The notes under the pieces were generated by a model. That model did not search any database, was not told where the DNA came from, and saw only the letters and a list, made by a program, of their open reading frames with translations. The translations under genes were made by a program, and so were the position numbers. Below, piece after piece: positions 46,112 to 54,800 of a DNA stretch of 64,000 bases (the stretch's first letter is position 1; the number at the start of each line of letters is the position of its first letter). The DNA lies in contig NZ_CP011005.1 in the NCBI RefSeq assembly GCF_000950575.1, positions 2,852,001 to 2,916,000 on the forward strand, read 5' to 3'. The stretch is from Psychromicrobium lacuslunae. Lineage in GTDB: Bacteria > Actinomycetota > Actinomycetes > Actinomycetales > Micrococcaceae.

Positions 46112-46144
46112 TCGTGACGCAAGAAGCCTCTTCTTGCGTCACGA
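46112..46144. repeat. Perfect 15-bp inverted repeat
   Basis: TCGTGACGCAAGAAG and its exact complement flank a three-base loop CCT. It has no U tract and lies far from gene ends, so it is more likely an operator, an RNA hairpin or a small repeat than a terminator. Confidence 0.75.
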
Positions 46145-46174
46145 TCTGACGAACCCCTTCCCCAACTTCGCGAA

Positions 46175-46190
46175 TGTGTCCCAGATCACA
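46175..46190. promoter_or_regulatory. CRP/GlxR-like binding site
   Basis: TGTGTCCCAGATCACA matches TGTGANNNNNNTCACA except at the fifth base. It would link either divergent gene to cAMP or carbon control. Confidence 0.45.
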
Positions 46191-46371
46191 TATTGACAGC
46201 CATCCAGCTTAATTGCAATTACAATTGCAGTTCAAGATTTAGTTATTTCGCTTCGTAATAACTGCTGCTGTCCACTAGTTGTTATGAGGCGGCCCGTGGT
46301 TTAGCTGATTCGAATCGTTCGGTCGCGGGCAGAAACGCTGTCTGATCAGCTCCAACGGCTAAGCTCGGATC

Positions 46372-47880
46372 ATGCAGCGACCTAGGGGTATCGATATCCC
46401 CAGCAGAGACGACAGCTTGCTTGCCAAGTCAACCGAACTGATTGGCGGGCCACTGGGCGAACGGACCTCACCGGGCAGGGTTCGCACTGGTTTCTTCAGC
46501 GTGGAGCGGGTTTTGCTGCTCATGGTTTTGCTCTCCGCAGTGCTGGCCCTGATCTTCAAGGACCACTGCAGGCAACTCGGTTGGCTCACGCCGGACCAGT
46601 TTTCCACTGCCTGCTATTCACAACTTCCCAACGCCTTTATGGAACATGACCTCGCTCGGCTATTTCCGTATTTTTCACCGGGTTCATCGTTTGGCTACCC
46701 GCCCGTCGCTGGGTTTATTGCAGGTGTTACTGCCTGGTTGAGCGGCTTTGCCGGTACTGGTGGCGCGCAAGTCTTGGCGTTCTTCGATCTCAATGCAGTG
46801 TTGCTCACGGTGGTCTGGATTCTGGGCGTGCTGGCGCTGGCTCGCACTCATCGGCTTCGGCCCTGGGATGCCGCGATATTCGCTGCCTCACCGCTGATGC
46901 TCTTCATTGCCTTCAGCAGTTGGGATTTATGGGCGGCAGCACTGGGCGCAGTTGCGCTTTTTCTGTTTTCCCGGCGTCGAACCGGCTGGGCTGGGGTGGT
47001 GCTTGGCTTGGGCTGTGCTGTTCAGCCATATCTGATACTGGTTTTATTAGCCTTGCTGCTGGCCGCCTGGCGGCGCGGTGCGGTGCTCCGGGTAGTGCCG
47101 ACCATGGCTGCCGCCTTACTGGCCTGGTTGATTATTAATCTGCCACCGCTGATGCTCAATCCCTCAAGCTGGCTGAGCTATTGGCAGGATGGCTGGAACA
47201 ATGAGGCGGCTACCGGATCGATCTATGCCATTGTCACGGCCCTCGGCGAACGGCTCGGCGGTGTTGGTTTCACCGGCCTGGACGCCTCCTGGACCTCGTT
47301 GCTGTTGATCTGTGTTGGGATTGCAGCCATTTCATTGCTCAACTTCCGGGCCAGTCGGCCGCCGCGGGCGGCGACATTGGCATTCTTGCTGGTCGGCTGG
47401 TTTTTGCTGGTCGACAAATTCGCCGCCCCCGAGCATTTGATCTGGCTCCTGCCGCTACTGGCTTTGGCTAGGCCGCGTTGGCGTTCCGCGCTAATCTGGC
47501 AGGTTTTCGGACTGCTTTGGTATCTCGGCCAGCTGCTCTACCTTGGGGTGATTTTGGGGGACAACAACACTCAGCACGGTATTGATATGCCCTATTTCGT
47601 TTTGGCGGCCTTCGCAGCTGGCTTAGCTACGCTAGCGCTTATCGGGCTGATGTTGCGTGAGGTGTTATATCCGGAGCACGATATTGTGCGACGGCGCGGT
47701 GTTGATGACCCCTTATTCCAGTGGCTTCCGGAGCTGCCGCCAAGTCGGCCGTCACGCCATCCGGCGCACTTAGCGGTGGCTGAGAGCACCTTGCCTGCTG
47801 GGGATACTCCAACAGGCAACCAGACGAACAATCTGTCGGGCAACCTGGCGAAACAGCACGATTTAAGACAGCACGATTGA
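46372..47880 (+). CDS. GT87-like (GT-C) membrane glycosyltransferase
   Basis: A 502-residue integral membrane protein with about ten helices, resembling GT-C polyprenol-phosphate mannosyltransferases (GT87/DUF2029). After a polar 45-residue N-terminus and the first helix comes a loop containing FMEHDLARLFPYFSPGSSFGYPPV, where the first extracytoplasmic acidic motif usually lies. Late helices include AAPEHLIWLLPLLALARP. The polar C-terminus is cytoplasmic. It probably uses a lipid-linked sugar to build envelope glycans; the acceptor is unknown. Confidence 0.78.
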   Translation: MQRPRGIDIPSRDDSLLAKSTELIGGPLGERTSPGRVRTGFFSVERVLLLMVLLSAVLALIFKDHCRQLGWLTPDQFSTACYSQLPNAFMEHDLARLFPYFSPGSSFGYPPVAGFIAGVTAWLSGFAGTGGAQVLAFFDLNAVLLTVVWILGVLALARTHRLRPWDAAIFAASPLMLFIAFSSWDLWAAALGAVALFLFSRRRTGWAGVVLGLGCAVQPYLILVLLALLLAAWRRGAVLRVVPTMAAALLAWLIINLPPLMLNPSSWLSYWQDGWNNEAATGSIYAIVTALGERLGGVGFTGLDASWTSLLLICVGIAAISLLNFRASRPPRAATLAFLLVGWFLLVDKFAAPEHLIWLLPLLALARPRWRSALIWQVFGLLWYLGQLLYLGVILGDNNTQHGIDMPYFVLAAFAAGLATLALIGLMLREVLYPEHDIVRRRGVDDPLFQWLPELPPSRPSRHPAHLAVAESTLPAGDTPTGNQTNNLSGNLAKQHDLRQHD

Positions 47881-47922
47881 GGGCAGCTCTGGCCGTGTGC
47901 TAGCTGACAAGGCTGCCCTCAA
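47877..47922. terminator. Bidirectional terminator between convergent genes
   Basis: TTGAGGGCAGC (47877-47887) pairs with GCTGCCCTCAA (47912-47922) across a 24-base loop. It sits at the stop of the GT87-like gene and 29 bases before the end of the convergent reductase gene. Confidence 0.6.
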
Positions 47923-47950
47923 CTCAAGATCAGCCGGGTAATGAAGCTGC

Positions 47951-48565
47951 TTAGTTCGCCGCAGTGAAGCGTCGACCCGCGTGTTGCGGATTCTCAACTT
48001 CATCAAGGATGGCGACCGCGAAGTCCTGGCTGGAAATGCGCTCCCCGGCCGGGCTGTCCAAGCCCAGGGTGTAGCTGCCGGTGCGTTCTCCCGGTGCGAT
48101 CATCGGCGAGGGAGAGATCATCGTCCAGTTGAGTTCTGCCGGAGCGTTACGGAGTTCTTCCAGCAGAGCGGACAGCGTGAGTGCTTCCGGGCGGTAAGCC
48201 TCGGGGAAGTTGGGGCTATCGACCAGGCGCTCGCCGTCAATGAGCAGCGAGCCAGCTCCGCCTACCACCAGGACCGGAGTCGACCCGACTGCCTCGAGTG
48301 CCCGTGTGCTTGCCGTTAGCCATTCCTGATGATCACCACCGGTCCGGCTTGGTCCGGTAGCGAACACCAGGACGTCGTTCTTCGCTGCGAGAGCGCTAAC
48401 CGCCTCCGCGTCGGCTAGGTCGACAACCGCTGGCTCGGCGGCGCTCGCTGACTCGACCGGCTTTCCGCTGCGGCTGGCGGCAACAACTCGGTGGCCGCGG
48501 CGTACTGCCTCGGCGGTTACTTCGCGGCCGACCATTCCGGTCGCTCCAATGACTGCGATTTTCAT
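47951..48565 (-). CDS. NAD(P)H-binding SDR-like protein (NmrA/YwnB type)
   Basis: A 204-residue atypical short-chain dehydrogenase. The Rossmann motif is at the very start: MKIAVIGATGMVGREVTAEA, with AASRSGKPV selecting the cofactor. It lacks an obvious Tyr-X3-Lys catalytic pair and resembles the flavin-reductase/BLVRB-like group. The ATG at 48565 has AGGAGG four bases upstream and is chosen over a longer start at 48622. Divergent from an HxlR regulator through a palindromic operator, so it is probably its target and may respond to thiol or redox stress. Confidence 0.92.
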   Translation of the reverse strand: MKIAVIGATGMVGREVTAEAVRRGHRVVAASRSGKPVESASAAEPAVVDLADAEAVSALAAKNDVLVFATGPSRTGGDHQEWLTASTRALEAVGSTPVLVVGGAGSLLIDGERLVDSPNFPEAYRPEALTLSALLEELRNAPAELNWTMISPSPMIAPGERTGSYTLGLDSPAGERISSQDFAVAILDEVENPQHAGRRFTAAN

Positions 48566-48583
48566 AATTCCTCCTGCGTGGTT

Positions 48584-48611
48584 GATACTTTTAAAGTATC
48601 CTATTGATACT
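48584..48611. promoter_or_regulatory. HxlR-type operator with repeated GATAC half-sites
   Basis: GATACTTT-T-AAAGTATC (48584-48600) is an 8-1-8 palindrome. A third half-site GATACT lies at 48606-48611, making AGTATC-CTATT-GATACT with the second. It sits between the divergent reductase and HxlR genes. Confidence 0.7.
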
Positions 48612-48648
48612 GATGGCTTCAATGAAACTATGTATCCACGAGGTAACT

Positions 48649-49044
48649 ATGGAAACCAATATTTTGGATCCGAACTGTCCTTCTCGTCTGGTCTTTCAGC
48701 GGATCGGAGATAAGTGGGCGACTTTGGTGATTCAGGTGCTGGAGGACGGCCCGCAGCGGTTCAGTGATTTGCGTGGCAAGGTTGCGGTGATTACCCCCAA
48801 GGTGCTGACTCACACGCTACGTTCTTTGGAGCGTGATGGTTTGTTGACGAGGACGGTTTTCGCCCAGGTGCCGCCACGCGTTGATTACGAGTTGACGCCG
48901 CTGGGTCGAACCTTGCTGGAACCGTTGAAGGCATTGCGCCACTGGGCGGAAGCGAATGTTTCGGAGATGGTCCTGGCGCGGGATGCTTTTGACGAAGCTC
49001 AGGACGCGGCCCTGCTAGCCTCCTCGAAGGGTTCCTTCGAATGA
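48649..49044 (+). CDS. HxlR family winged-helix regulator
   Basis: A 131-residue MarR-like repressor. The HxlR signature is complete: [40 protein letters not shown], then [16 protein letters not shown] and [11 protein letters not shown]. An N-terminal cysteine (C11 in DPNCPSR) is where redox-sensing HxlR proteins have theirs. The ATG at 48649 with GAGG upstream is preferred over a 15-codon extension. It probably represses the divergent reductase gene at the GATAC operator. It overlaps the FAD oxidoreductase gene by four bases. Confidence 0.93.
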   Translation: METNILDPNCPSRLVFQRIGDKWATLVIQVLEDGPQRFSDLRGKVAVITPKVLTHTLRSLERDGLLTRTVFAQVPPRVDYELTPLGRTLLEPLKALRHWAEANVSEMVLARDAFDEAQDAALLASSKGSFE

Positions 49045-50501
49045 GCGATGCGGTAGTCGTGGGGGCTGGACCAAATGGTCTGGCTGCTGCAGTCACTCTG
49101 GCCAGGGCAGGGCTTTCCGTTAAGGTCTATGAGCTCGCCTCCCAACTCGGCGGTGGGACGCGAAGTGCCGCGTTGACGCTACCGGGGTTTTTGCACGATG
49201 TTTGCTCTGCTGTACATCCAATGGCACTGGCCTCGCCCTTTTTTCAAGAGTTTGGTTTGGCTGAACGGATGGAGCTTCGGGTTCCGGAGGTTTCCTACGC
49301 GCATCCGCTGGATGACGGTCGGGCTGGCATTGCCTACCGGGATCTTAATCGTACGGTGGCTGAATTAGGCCGTGATGGTGCGGCATATCGTCGCTTGTTT
49401 GCGCCTCTACTGGCCAGGGTGGAGGGCATAACTGACTTCACCCAGCATCCGCTATTACGAATTCCAGCTGATCCAATCGCTGCTTTTCGTTATGCTCTGG
49501 CGGTTGCAGAACAGGGTAGCCTGCTCGGGGATCTTCGGTTCCGGGGGGAGGCAGCTCCGGCCATGATCGCCGGAGTCAGTGCGCATTCAATTGGAAAGAT
49601 ACCGAGTTTGGCGACCGCCGGGGCAGGCTTATTGCTCGGCACTTTGGCGCATGCGGGTGGCTGGCCGGTGCCGATTGGTGGCTCGCAGGCGATTGCCGAT
49701 GCCATGGCCGCTGACTTTTCCGCCCATGGTGGTGAGATTGTGCTCAACCACCGGGTCGAAAGCCTTGCCCAGCTAAAGGCCGAAACTGGCGCAAAAATTC
49801 AATTGCTTGATGTTTCGGCGAGCGGTTTACTAGAGATCGCCGGGACGGAACTGCCCTCGCGATTCATCAGGTCTTTGCGACGTTTTCGCTACGGGCCCGG
49901 GGCATGCAAGGTTGACTTTGCCTTGTCCGGGCCAGTGCCTTGGACGAATCCTGAATTGGCGGCAGTAGCCACCCTGCACCTGGCTGGCACCAAGGCCGAG
50001 ATAGCCCGTTCGGAAGCGCAAGTCGCCGCTGGTCAGCATCCAGAACAGCCCTACGTCCTAGTCAGTCAACCTAGTCCTCATGACGCTTCCCGGGCGCCGC
50101 TCGGGCAGCAGGTGCTGTGGAGTTACTGCCATGTGCCGGCCGGTTCGACGGTGGATATGACGGAGGCCGTGGTGCGGCAAATCGAGCGTTTTGCGCCGGG
50201 TTTTCGCGATGTGGTGCTAGCAAGCAAGGTGATAACGGCGGCGGAATACGCCCACTACAACCCGAACTACATCGGCGGCGATTTCAGCGCCGGCGCGGTA
50301 ACCATCCGGCAGCTACTCAAACGGCCGGTGGTCTCAGCGCGGCCTTGGCGCACGCCGATACCCGGTCTGTATCTCGGTTCTTCCTCCACGGCTCCGGGGC
50401 CTAGTGTGCATGGACTCTGCGGATGGTATGCCGCACAAACTGCGCTTAAAGACGTTTATGGTCTAGCGGCGCCGGATCTCAGCCCGTCCGACGCTCTCTA
50501 A
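49041..50501 (+). CDS. FAD-dependent phytoene-desaturase-like oxidoreductase
   Basis: A 486-residue flavoprotein. The FAD-binding motif is [20 protein letters not shown], and the C-terminal FAD motif [20 protein letters not shown] is present. The layout matches the CrtI/amine-oxidase superfamily proteins annotated as NAD(P)/FAD-dependent oxidoreductases, not true carotenoid desaturases, and no other carotenoid genes are nearby. The ATG overlaps the HxlR stop by four bases, so it is translated with that regulator. A dispersed palindrome follows the gene. Confidence 0.9.
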   Translation: MSDAVVVGAGPNGLAAAVTLARAGLSVKVYELASQLGGGTRSAALTLPGFLHDVCSAVHPMALASPFFQEFGLAERMELRVPEVSYAHPLDDGRAGIAYRDLNRTVAELGRDGAAYRRLFAPLLARVEGITDFTQHPLLRIPADPIAAFRYALAVAEQGSLLGDLRFRGEAAPAMIAGVSAHSIGKIPSLATAGAGLLLGTLAHAGGWPVPIGGSQAIADAMAADFSAHGGEIVLNHRVESLAQLKAETGAKIQLLDVSASGLLEIAGTELPSRFIRSLRRFRYGPGACKVDFALSGPVPWTNPELAAVATLHLAGTKAEIARSEAQVAAGQHPEQPYVLVSQPSPHDASRAPLGQQVLWSYCHVPAGSTVDMTEAVVRQIERFAPGFRDVVLASKVITAAEYAHYNPNYIGGDFSAGAVTIRQLLKRPVVSARPWRTPIPGLYLGSSSTAPGPSVHGLCGWYAAQTALKDVYGLAAPDLSPSDAL

Positions 50502-50527
50502 GCCGTAGTCCCTGGTAACCCCTTCCG

Positions 50528-50586
50528 TCGAGTGTCGAGATACGGGGCTTAGAGACTCCAAATAAGCCCCATATCTCGACACTCGA
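50528..50586. repeat. Dispersed palindrome, copy 1
   Basis: Arms of 23 bases (TCGAGTGTCGAGATACGGGG...) pair at 22 positions around an 11-base loop. It is almost the same as the element at 57758-57822. It lies between convergent genes (FAD protein and LacI) and could act as a terminator in both directions. Confidence 0.8.
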
Positions 50587-50590
50587 GGTC

Positions 50591-51625
50591 TTAGATTGTT
50601 GGGGATTCGGCGGAGCCGCGCGGAATCAACCGAGTTTTGACGGTGATGGCGCGTGCTGGACCTTGGCTGCCGACAGCTGATCCATCGAGACGACTGAAGA
50701 GCAGTTCGGCGGCGCGCTTTCCGATGGCGGCGGGATCTTGCGCTACCACCGAGATCCCAGGCCTAATCACGTCGGCCAATTCAAAGTCGTCGAAACAGAG
50801 CAGCGCTGGCCAGTCAGTATCCGAGGCACGAAGCGCCCGCAGAACAGCGACCGAGGCGCGGCTATTAGTGCAGAAAATAGCGGTGGGTCGTTCCTGAACA
50901 GACCAACGACTCATCTTGGTTAGCCAGTCTGCCAGGCTAGTGCCGCTGGATTGATCAGCGTGTTCCCACTGTGGCACCGCGGAGATTCCGGCTCCCCGTA
51001 ATGCTTGCCAGTAACCGTCGATCCGCTGCTGCACGGTGTAGAGCTTACTGCCGTCGCTCAGACAGGCAATTCTCCGGTGCCCTTGGGTGATTAGGTGATT
51101 GACGCCGTCGACTGCGCCGCCAAAGTTATCGCTCAACACGGTGTCTGCTTCGAAGCCCTCCGGTGGCCGATCAACAAAAACCATTGGGGTGCCAGCCCGA
51201 ATTTCCTCTTGCAGAAAACTCTGCTCCAAACCGCCGGGTGCCGCGACGATCAAGCCGTCAACGCGTCGTGCGCAGAGGGCTTGAATGAGTTCGCGAGCAT
51301 GAGCCGTATCGTTGCTACTCGAAGCGGTGATCGACAGGGTGCCCCGCAGAGTGGCCTCGGTCTCGATCGCTCGATTCAAGGTGGAAAAAAATGGATCGGA
51401 CATATCGTCCAGCACCACGCCAATGCTGGCCGCGATGCCCTGACGGAGCAGCCGGGCGCTGTCATTGCGTCGGAAATCCAGGGTTTCGATGGCGTTTTGT
51501 ACAGCTGATCGAGTCTGTTCGCTGACATTGGCATCGCCATTGACCACGCGGGAAACGGTGGCGAGTCCCACGCCAGCCCGGGCGGCAACATCCTTCATGG
51601 TGGCTCGGGTACGGGCTGTGTTCAT
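50591..51625 (-). CDS. LacI family transcriptional regulator
   Basis: A 344-residue LacI-type repressor. The N-terminal helix-turn-helix reads TMKDVAARAGVGLATVSRVV with the hinge-side LRQG, followed by the periplasmic-binding-like effector domain (IGVVLDDMSDPFFSTL, GLIVAAPGGLE, VFVDRPPEGFEADTVLSD). The ATG at 51625 is used; a LacI-type operator sits four bases before it, so an upstream ATG at 51658 is less likely and the mRNA may be nearly leaderless. Divergent from the GH92 gene, which has its own operator. It probably senses a sugar released from mannose-containing glycans. Confidence 0.92.
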   Translation of the reverse strand: MNTARTRATMKDVAARAGVGLATVSRVVNGDANVSEQTRSAVQNAIETLDFRRNDSARLLRQGIAASIGVVLDDMSDPFFSTLNRAIETEATLRGTLSITASSSNDTAHARELIQALCARRVDGLIVAAPGGLEQSFLQEEIRAGTPMVFVDRPPEGFEADTVLSDNFGGAVDGVNHLITQGHRRIACLSDGSKLYTVQQRIDGYWQALRGAGISAVPQWEHADQSSGTSLADWLTKMSRWSVQERPTAIFCTNSRASVAVLRALRASDTDWPALLCFDDFELADVIRPGISVVAQDPAAIGKRAAELLFSRLDGSAVGSQGPARAITVKTRLIPRGSAESPTI

Positions 51626-51628
51626 GCT

Positions 51629-51640
51629 GGAAACGTTACC
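51629..51640. promoter_or_regulatory. LacI-type operator upstream of the lacI-like gene
   Basis: GGAAACGTTACC, an imperfect palindrome centred on ACGT, four bases before the regulator's start. It suggests autorepression. Confidence 0.6.
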
Positions 51641-51740
51641 GCAGCTGTGATTACGCATGATCCATGCTGGCTAATATCTGAGCGTTTTAGCCTGGAGCCC
51701 TTGACATCAGCCGATCGGCCACCGTAGATTCCTAGCAGTT

Positions 51741-51754
51741 TGGAAACGTTTTCA
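51741..51754. promoter_or_regulatory. LacI-type operator upstream of the GH92 gene
   Basis: TGGAAACGTTTTCA, centred on AACGTT, 52 bases before the TTG start. It is a good match to LacI/GalR family operators and shares GGAAACGTT with the site next to the regulator. Confidence 0.75.
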
Positions 51755-51806
51755 TCGCCGTATCTCAGGCTTGTGAAATAACCGCCGCACGTCAAGGAGG
51801 ACGTAC

Positions 51807-54800
51807 TTGTCTCGCATTCACTCCACTCGGCTCGCTCTGTCTCTTCCTTTGGTTGGCGTGGTTACCGCAGCCGCGGTGCTTCTGACAGGATTGAGTATGA
51901 CCTCGGTAGCCAATGCTGCACCCGCCGTCGCTGGTGACTTCAATAACTCCTTTGAAGACAATGAGCCGCTCAAACCGACACAAAACACGGTGGAAATCGG
52001 CGCCGATGGTAAGCCGGTTCAACAAGGTGTGGCCGGTGGTGGCGTTAGCGAGGTGCAACTCAAGGACAGTGTGCTGGCTTCGGTGACTGAGGTGAAGGCG
52101 AGCGCCGAGAACACCAATGGTGGTGAGCTGGCCACGAATTTGAAAGATAGTGCGGCGGGAACCAAATGGCTTGCTTTTAGCAATACCGGCTGGGCGCAGT
52201 ATCGGCTGGACGCGGCGAAGAAGGTGCTGAGTTACTCGCTGACCAGCGCGGACGATGTGCCGCAGCGTGATCCGCAGGACTGGCAACTGCAGGGCTCGAA
52301 TGACGGCAATGCCTGGACCACTGTGGACAGCCAAAGCGCCCAGAGCTTTGCGCAACGCGGCCTGAAAAAGGCCTTTGAGGTCGCCATCCCGGGTAGTTAC
52401 AGCTACTACCGACTGAACATCACCAAAACCGGAAACGTTGGCATTGTGCAGTTGGCCGATTGGGACGTGGCTACCGGGGGCATTGTGCAGCCCGGCCCGG
52501 GGACCGCTCAAGCGATGGATACCGTGGTCGGAAACGGACCTTCGGCCGGGTTCAATATTAAGGCGAATGCCGGATTCACCGGAGTTCGGGCATTGAAATA
52601 CGCCGGTACCAAGACCGCAGCCGGGCAGGCGTTCGCCACCAATAAGCTTTTCGACGTCAACATCCCGGTTGGTGCGCAAACCCGGCTCTCCTACAAAGTG
52701 ATTCCGGCCGAGGATTACGCCAACTATCTCTCCACCTATGTCGCCGTTGACCTGCATTTCACCGATGGCAGCTACCTTTCCCAACTTTCCGCGGTCGACC
52801 AGAGTGGTATCCCGCTGACCGCGCAAGGTCAAGGCGATGGCAAGATTCTCTACGTCGGCCAGTGGAATTACGTGCAAAGCGAACTTGGTGCGGTGGCACA
52901 GGGCAAGACGATTGACCGGATTCTGCTCTCCTTCAGCAATAGCAGTGCCCCGGCGTCGAGCACCTTTAGCGGTTGGCTTGATGACTTGAAAATTGAGGGG
53001 GCGGCCCAGCGCATCGACGCTTCCAGCCGGACGAACTACGTCGATACTCGGCGTGGTAGCAATGCTTCCGGGTCCTTCTCCCGTGGCAATAATCTGCCGC
53101 TTACTGCGGTGCCCAATGGCTTCAACTTCCTCACCCCGGTCACCAATGCGAGCTCGAGCAACTGGGAATACTCCTATCAGTCGAGCAATAACGCTGACAA
53201 TAAACCCACTCTGCAGGGTCTCGCGGTTTCGCATATCCCCAGCCCCTGGATGGGCGACCGAAATCAGTTCTCGGTGATGCCGACGAACGATGCCGGTACG
53301 CCGAGCAGTAATAAAGCGAACCGGGCGCTGCCGTTCAGTCATCAGAACGAAATCGCGCAGCCGGATTTCTATTCGGTGCAGCTCGATAGCTCAGCCGGGC
53401 TGGTAAAGGCGGAAATGACGCCGAGTGATCATGGTGCGATGATGAAGTTCGACTTCCCCGGCGACCGCGGCAATCTGGTTTTCGATACCCCGCAGAGCAA
53501 TGGCACCTTCACCCTGCAAGGCGGCGAGCTGAGCGGTACTGTGCCCGCGGGCGGGGGCTCCGGCCAGGGCGATATGTACGTCTATGGCAGCTTCAGCCAA
53601 ACCCCGGTGACCACGTCGAACAGCGGGACTCGCTATGCTGCCTTTGACACCTCGGGCACTAAGACAGTGACCCTGAGCTTCGCCACCTCGTTCATCAGCG
53701 TGGAGCAGGCGAAGAAGAACTTCGGCCTCGAAGTTTCCGGGCAGAGCTTTGAGCAGCTCCGCAGCGCGGCGCAGCAACAGTGGAACGATCGGCTCGGCGT
53801 GATCGACGTCGAAGGTGCGAACGATCCGCAACTGACCACTATGTACTCCAATCTGTATCGACTGAACCTTTATCCGAACTCCGGTTTCGAGAACACCGGA
53901 ACCGCAGCTGCACCCAAGCTGCAATACCGTAGCCCGGTGAGTTCCTCCGGCGGCCAAGGAAAGATTGTCGACGGCAAGATCTACGTCAATAACGGTTTTT
54001 GGGATACTTACCGCACCGCCTGGCCTGCCTATTCGCTGCTCTACCCCCAGAAAGCCGCCGAGCTGGTGGACGGCTTTGTGCAGCAGTACCGCGACGGCGG
54101 CTGGATTGCCCGCTGGTCCTCGCCGGGATACGCGGATCTGATGACCGGGACTTCCTCCGATGTCGCCTTTGCTGACGCTTATCTCAAGGGCGTGCCGTTG
54201 CCCGACCCGCTGGGCGCCTACGACGCCGCGGTACGCAATGCCAGTGTGCCCTCCACTAATGACTCGGCAGTGGGTCGCAAGGGGCTGACAAACTCGATCT
54301 TCCAGGGCTTTACCAGTACCAAGGTCGGTGAAAGTGTCTCTTGGGGACTCGAGGGATTCATTAATGACTTCGGCCTCGGCAATATGGCGGCGAAGCTAGC
54401 AGTCGATCCGGCGACGCCGCAAAGTCGGCGAGCACAGCTCAAGGAAGAATCCGCCTATTTCTTGAACCGGGCGCAGTATTACGTCAATATGTTTGACACC
54501 AAGCAGGACTTCTTCAACGGTCTGAGTGCCAGTGGCGAGTTCAATGCCGGGCTGGATCCAGAATCCTGGGGTGGCTTGTTCACCGAGAGTGATGGCTGGA
54601 ATTTTGCCTTCCACGCGCCGCAGGACGGCCAGGGTTTGGCCAGTCTGTACGGTGGTCCGCAGGGTTTGCAGAATAAGCTTGACGCCTTCTTTGCCACCTC
54701 AGAAGATGCCGATAAGCCGGGTGGCTACGGTGGCGTGATCCACGAAATGCTGGAAGCTCGGGCGGTGCGGATGGGCCAGCTTGGCATGAGCAATCAGGTC

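Larger units (their letters stand above)
46013..46371. other. Divergent intergenic region with hairpins and CRP-like site
   Basis: A 359-base gene-free spacer between the protease and the membrane glycosyltransferase. It holds a perfect 15-bp hairpin (46112-46144), a CRP/GlxR-like site (46175-46190), an inverted repeat TGCAATT-AC-AATTGCA (46215-46230) and AGTTATT/AATAACT arms (46242-46264). Promoters for both genes must lie here. Confidence 0.6.

Noticed and set aside
49041-50501. Considered as a carotenoid gene (crtI)
   Set aside because: Shape is CrtI-like, but no phytoene synthase, GGPP synthase or cyclase is nearby, and it is tied to an HxlR regulator. Only the broad FAD-oxidoreductase call is safe.
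51792-53342. Long open frame (516 codons) on the minus strand opposite the GH92 gene
   Set aside because: It mirrors the codon pattern of a strong coding gene, has no family-like motifs and overlaps the regulator-GH92 promoter region. It is an antisense shadow.
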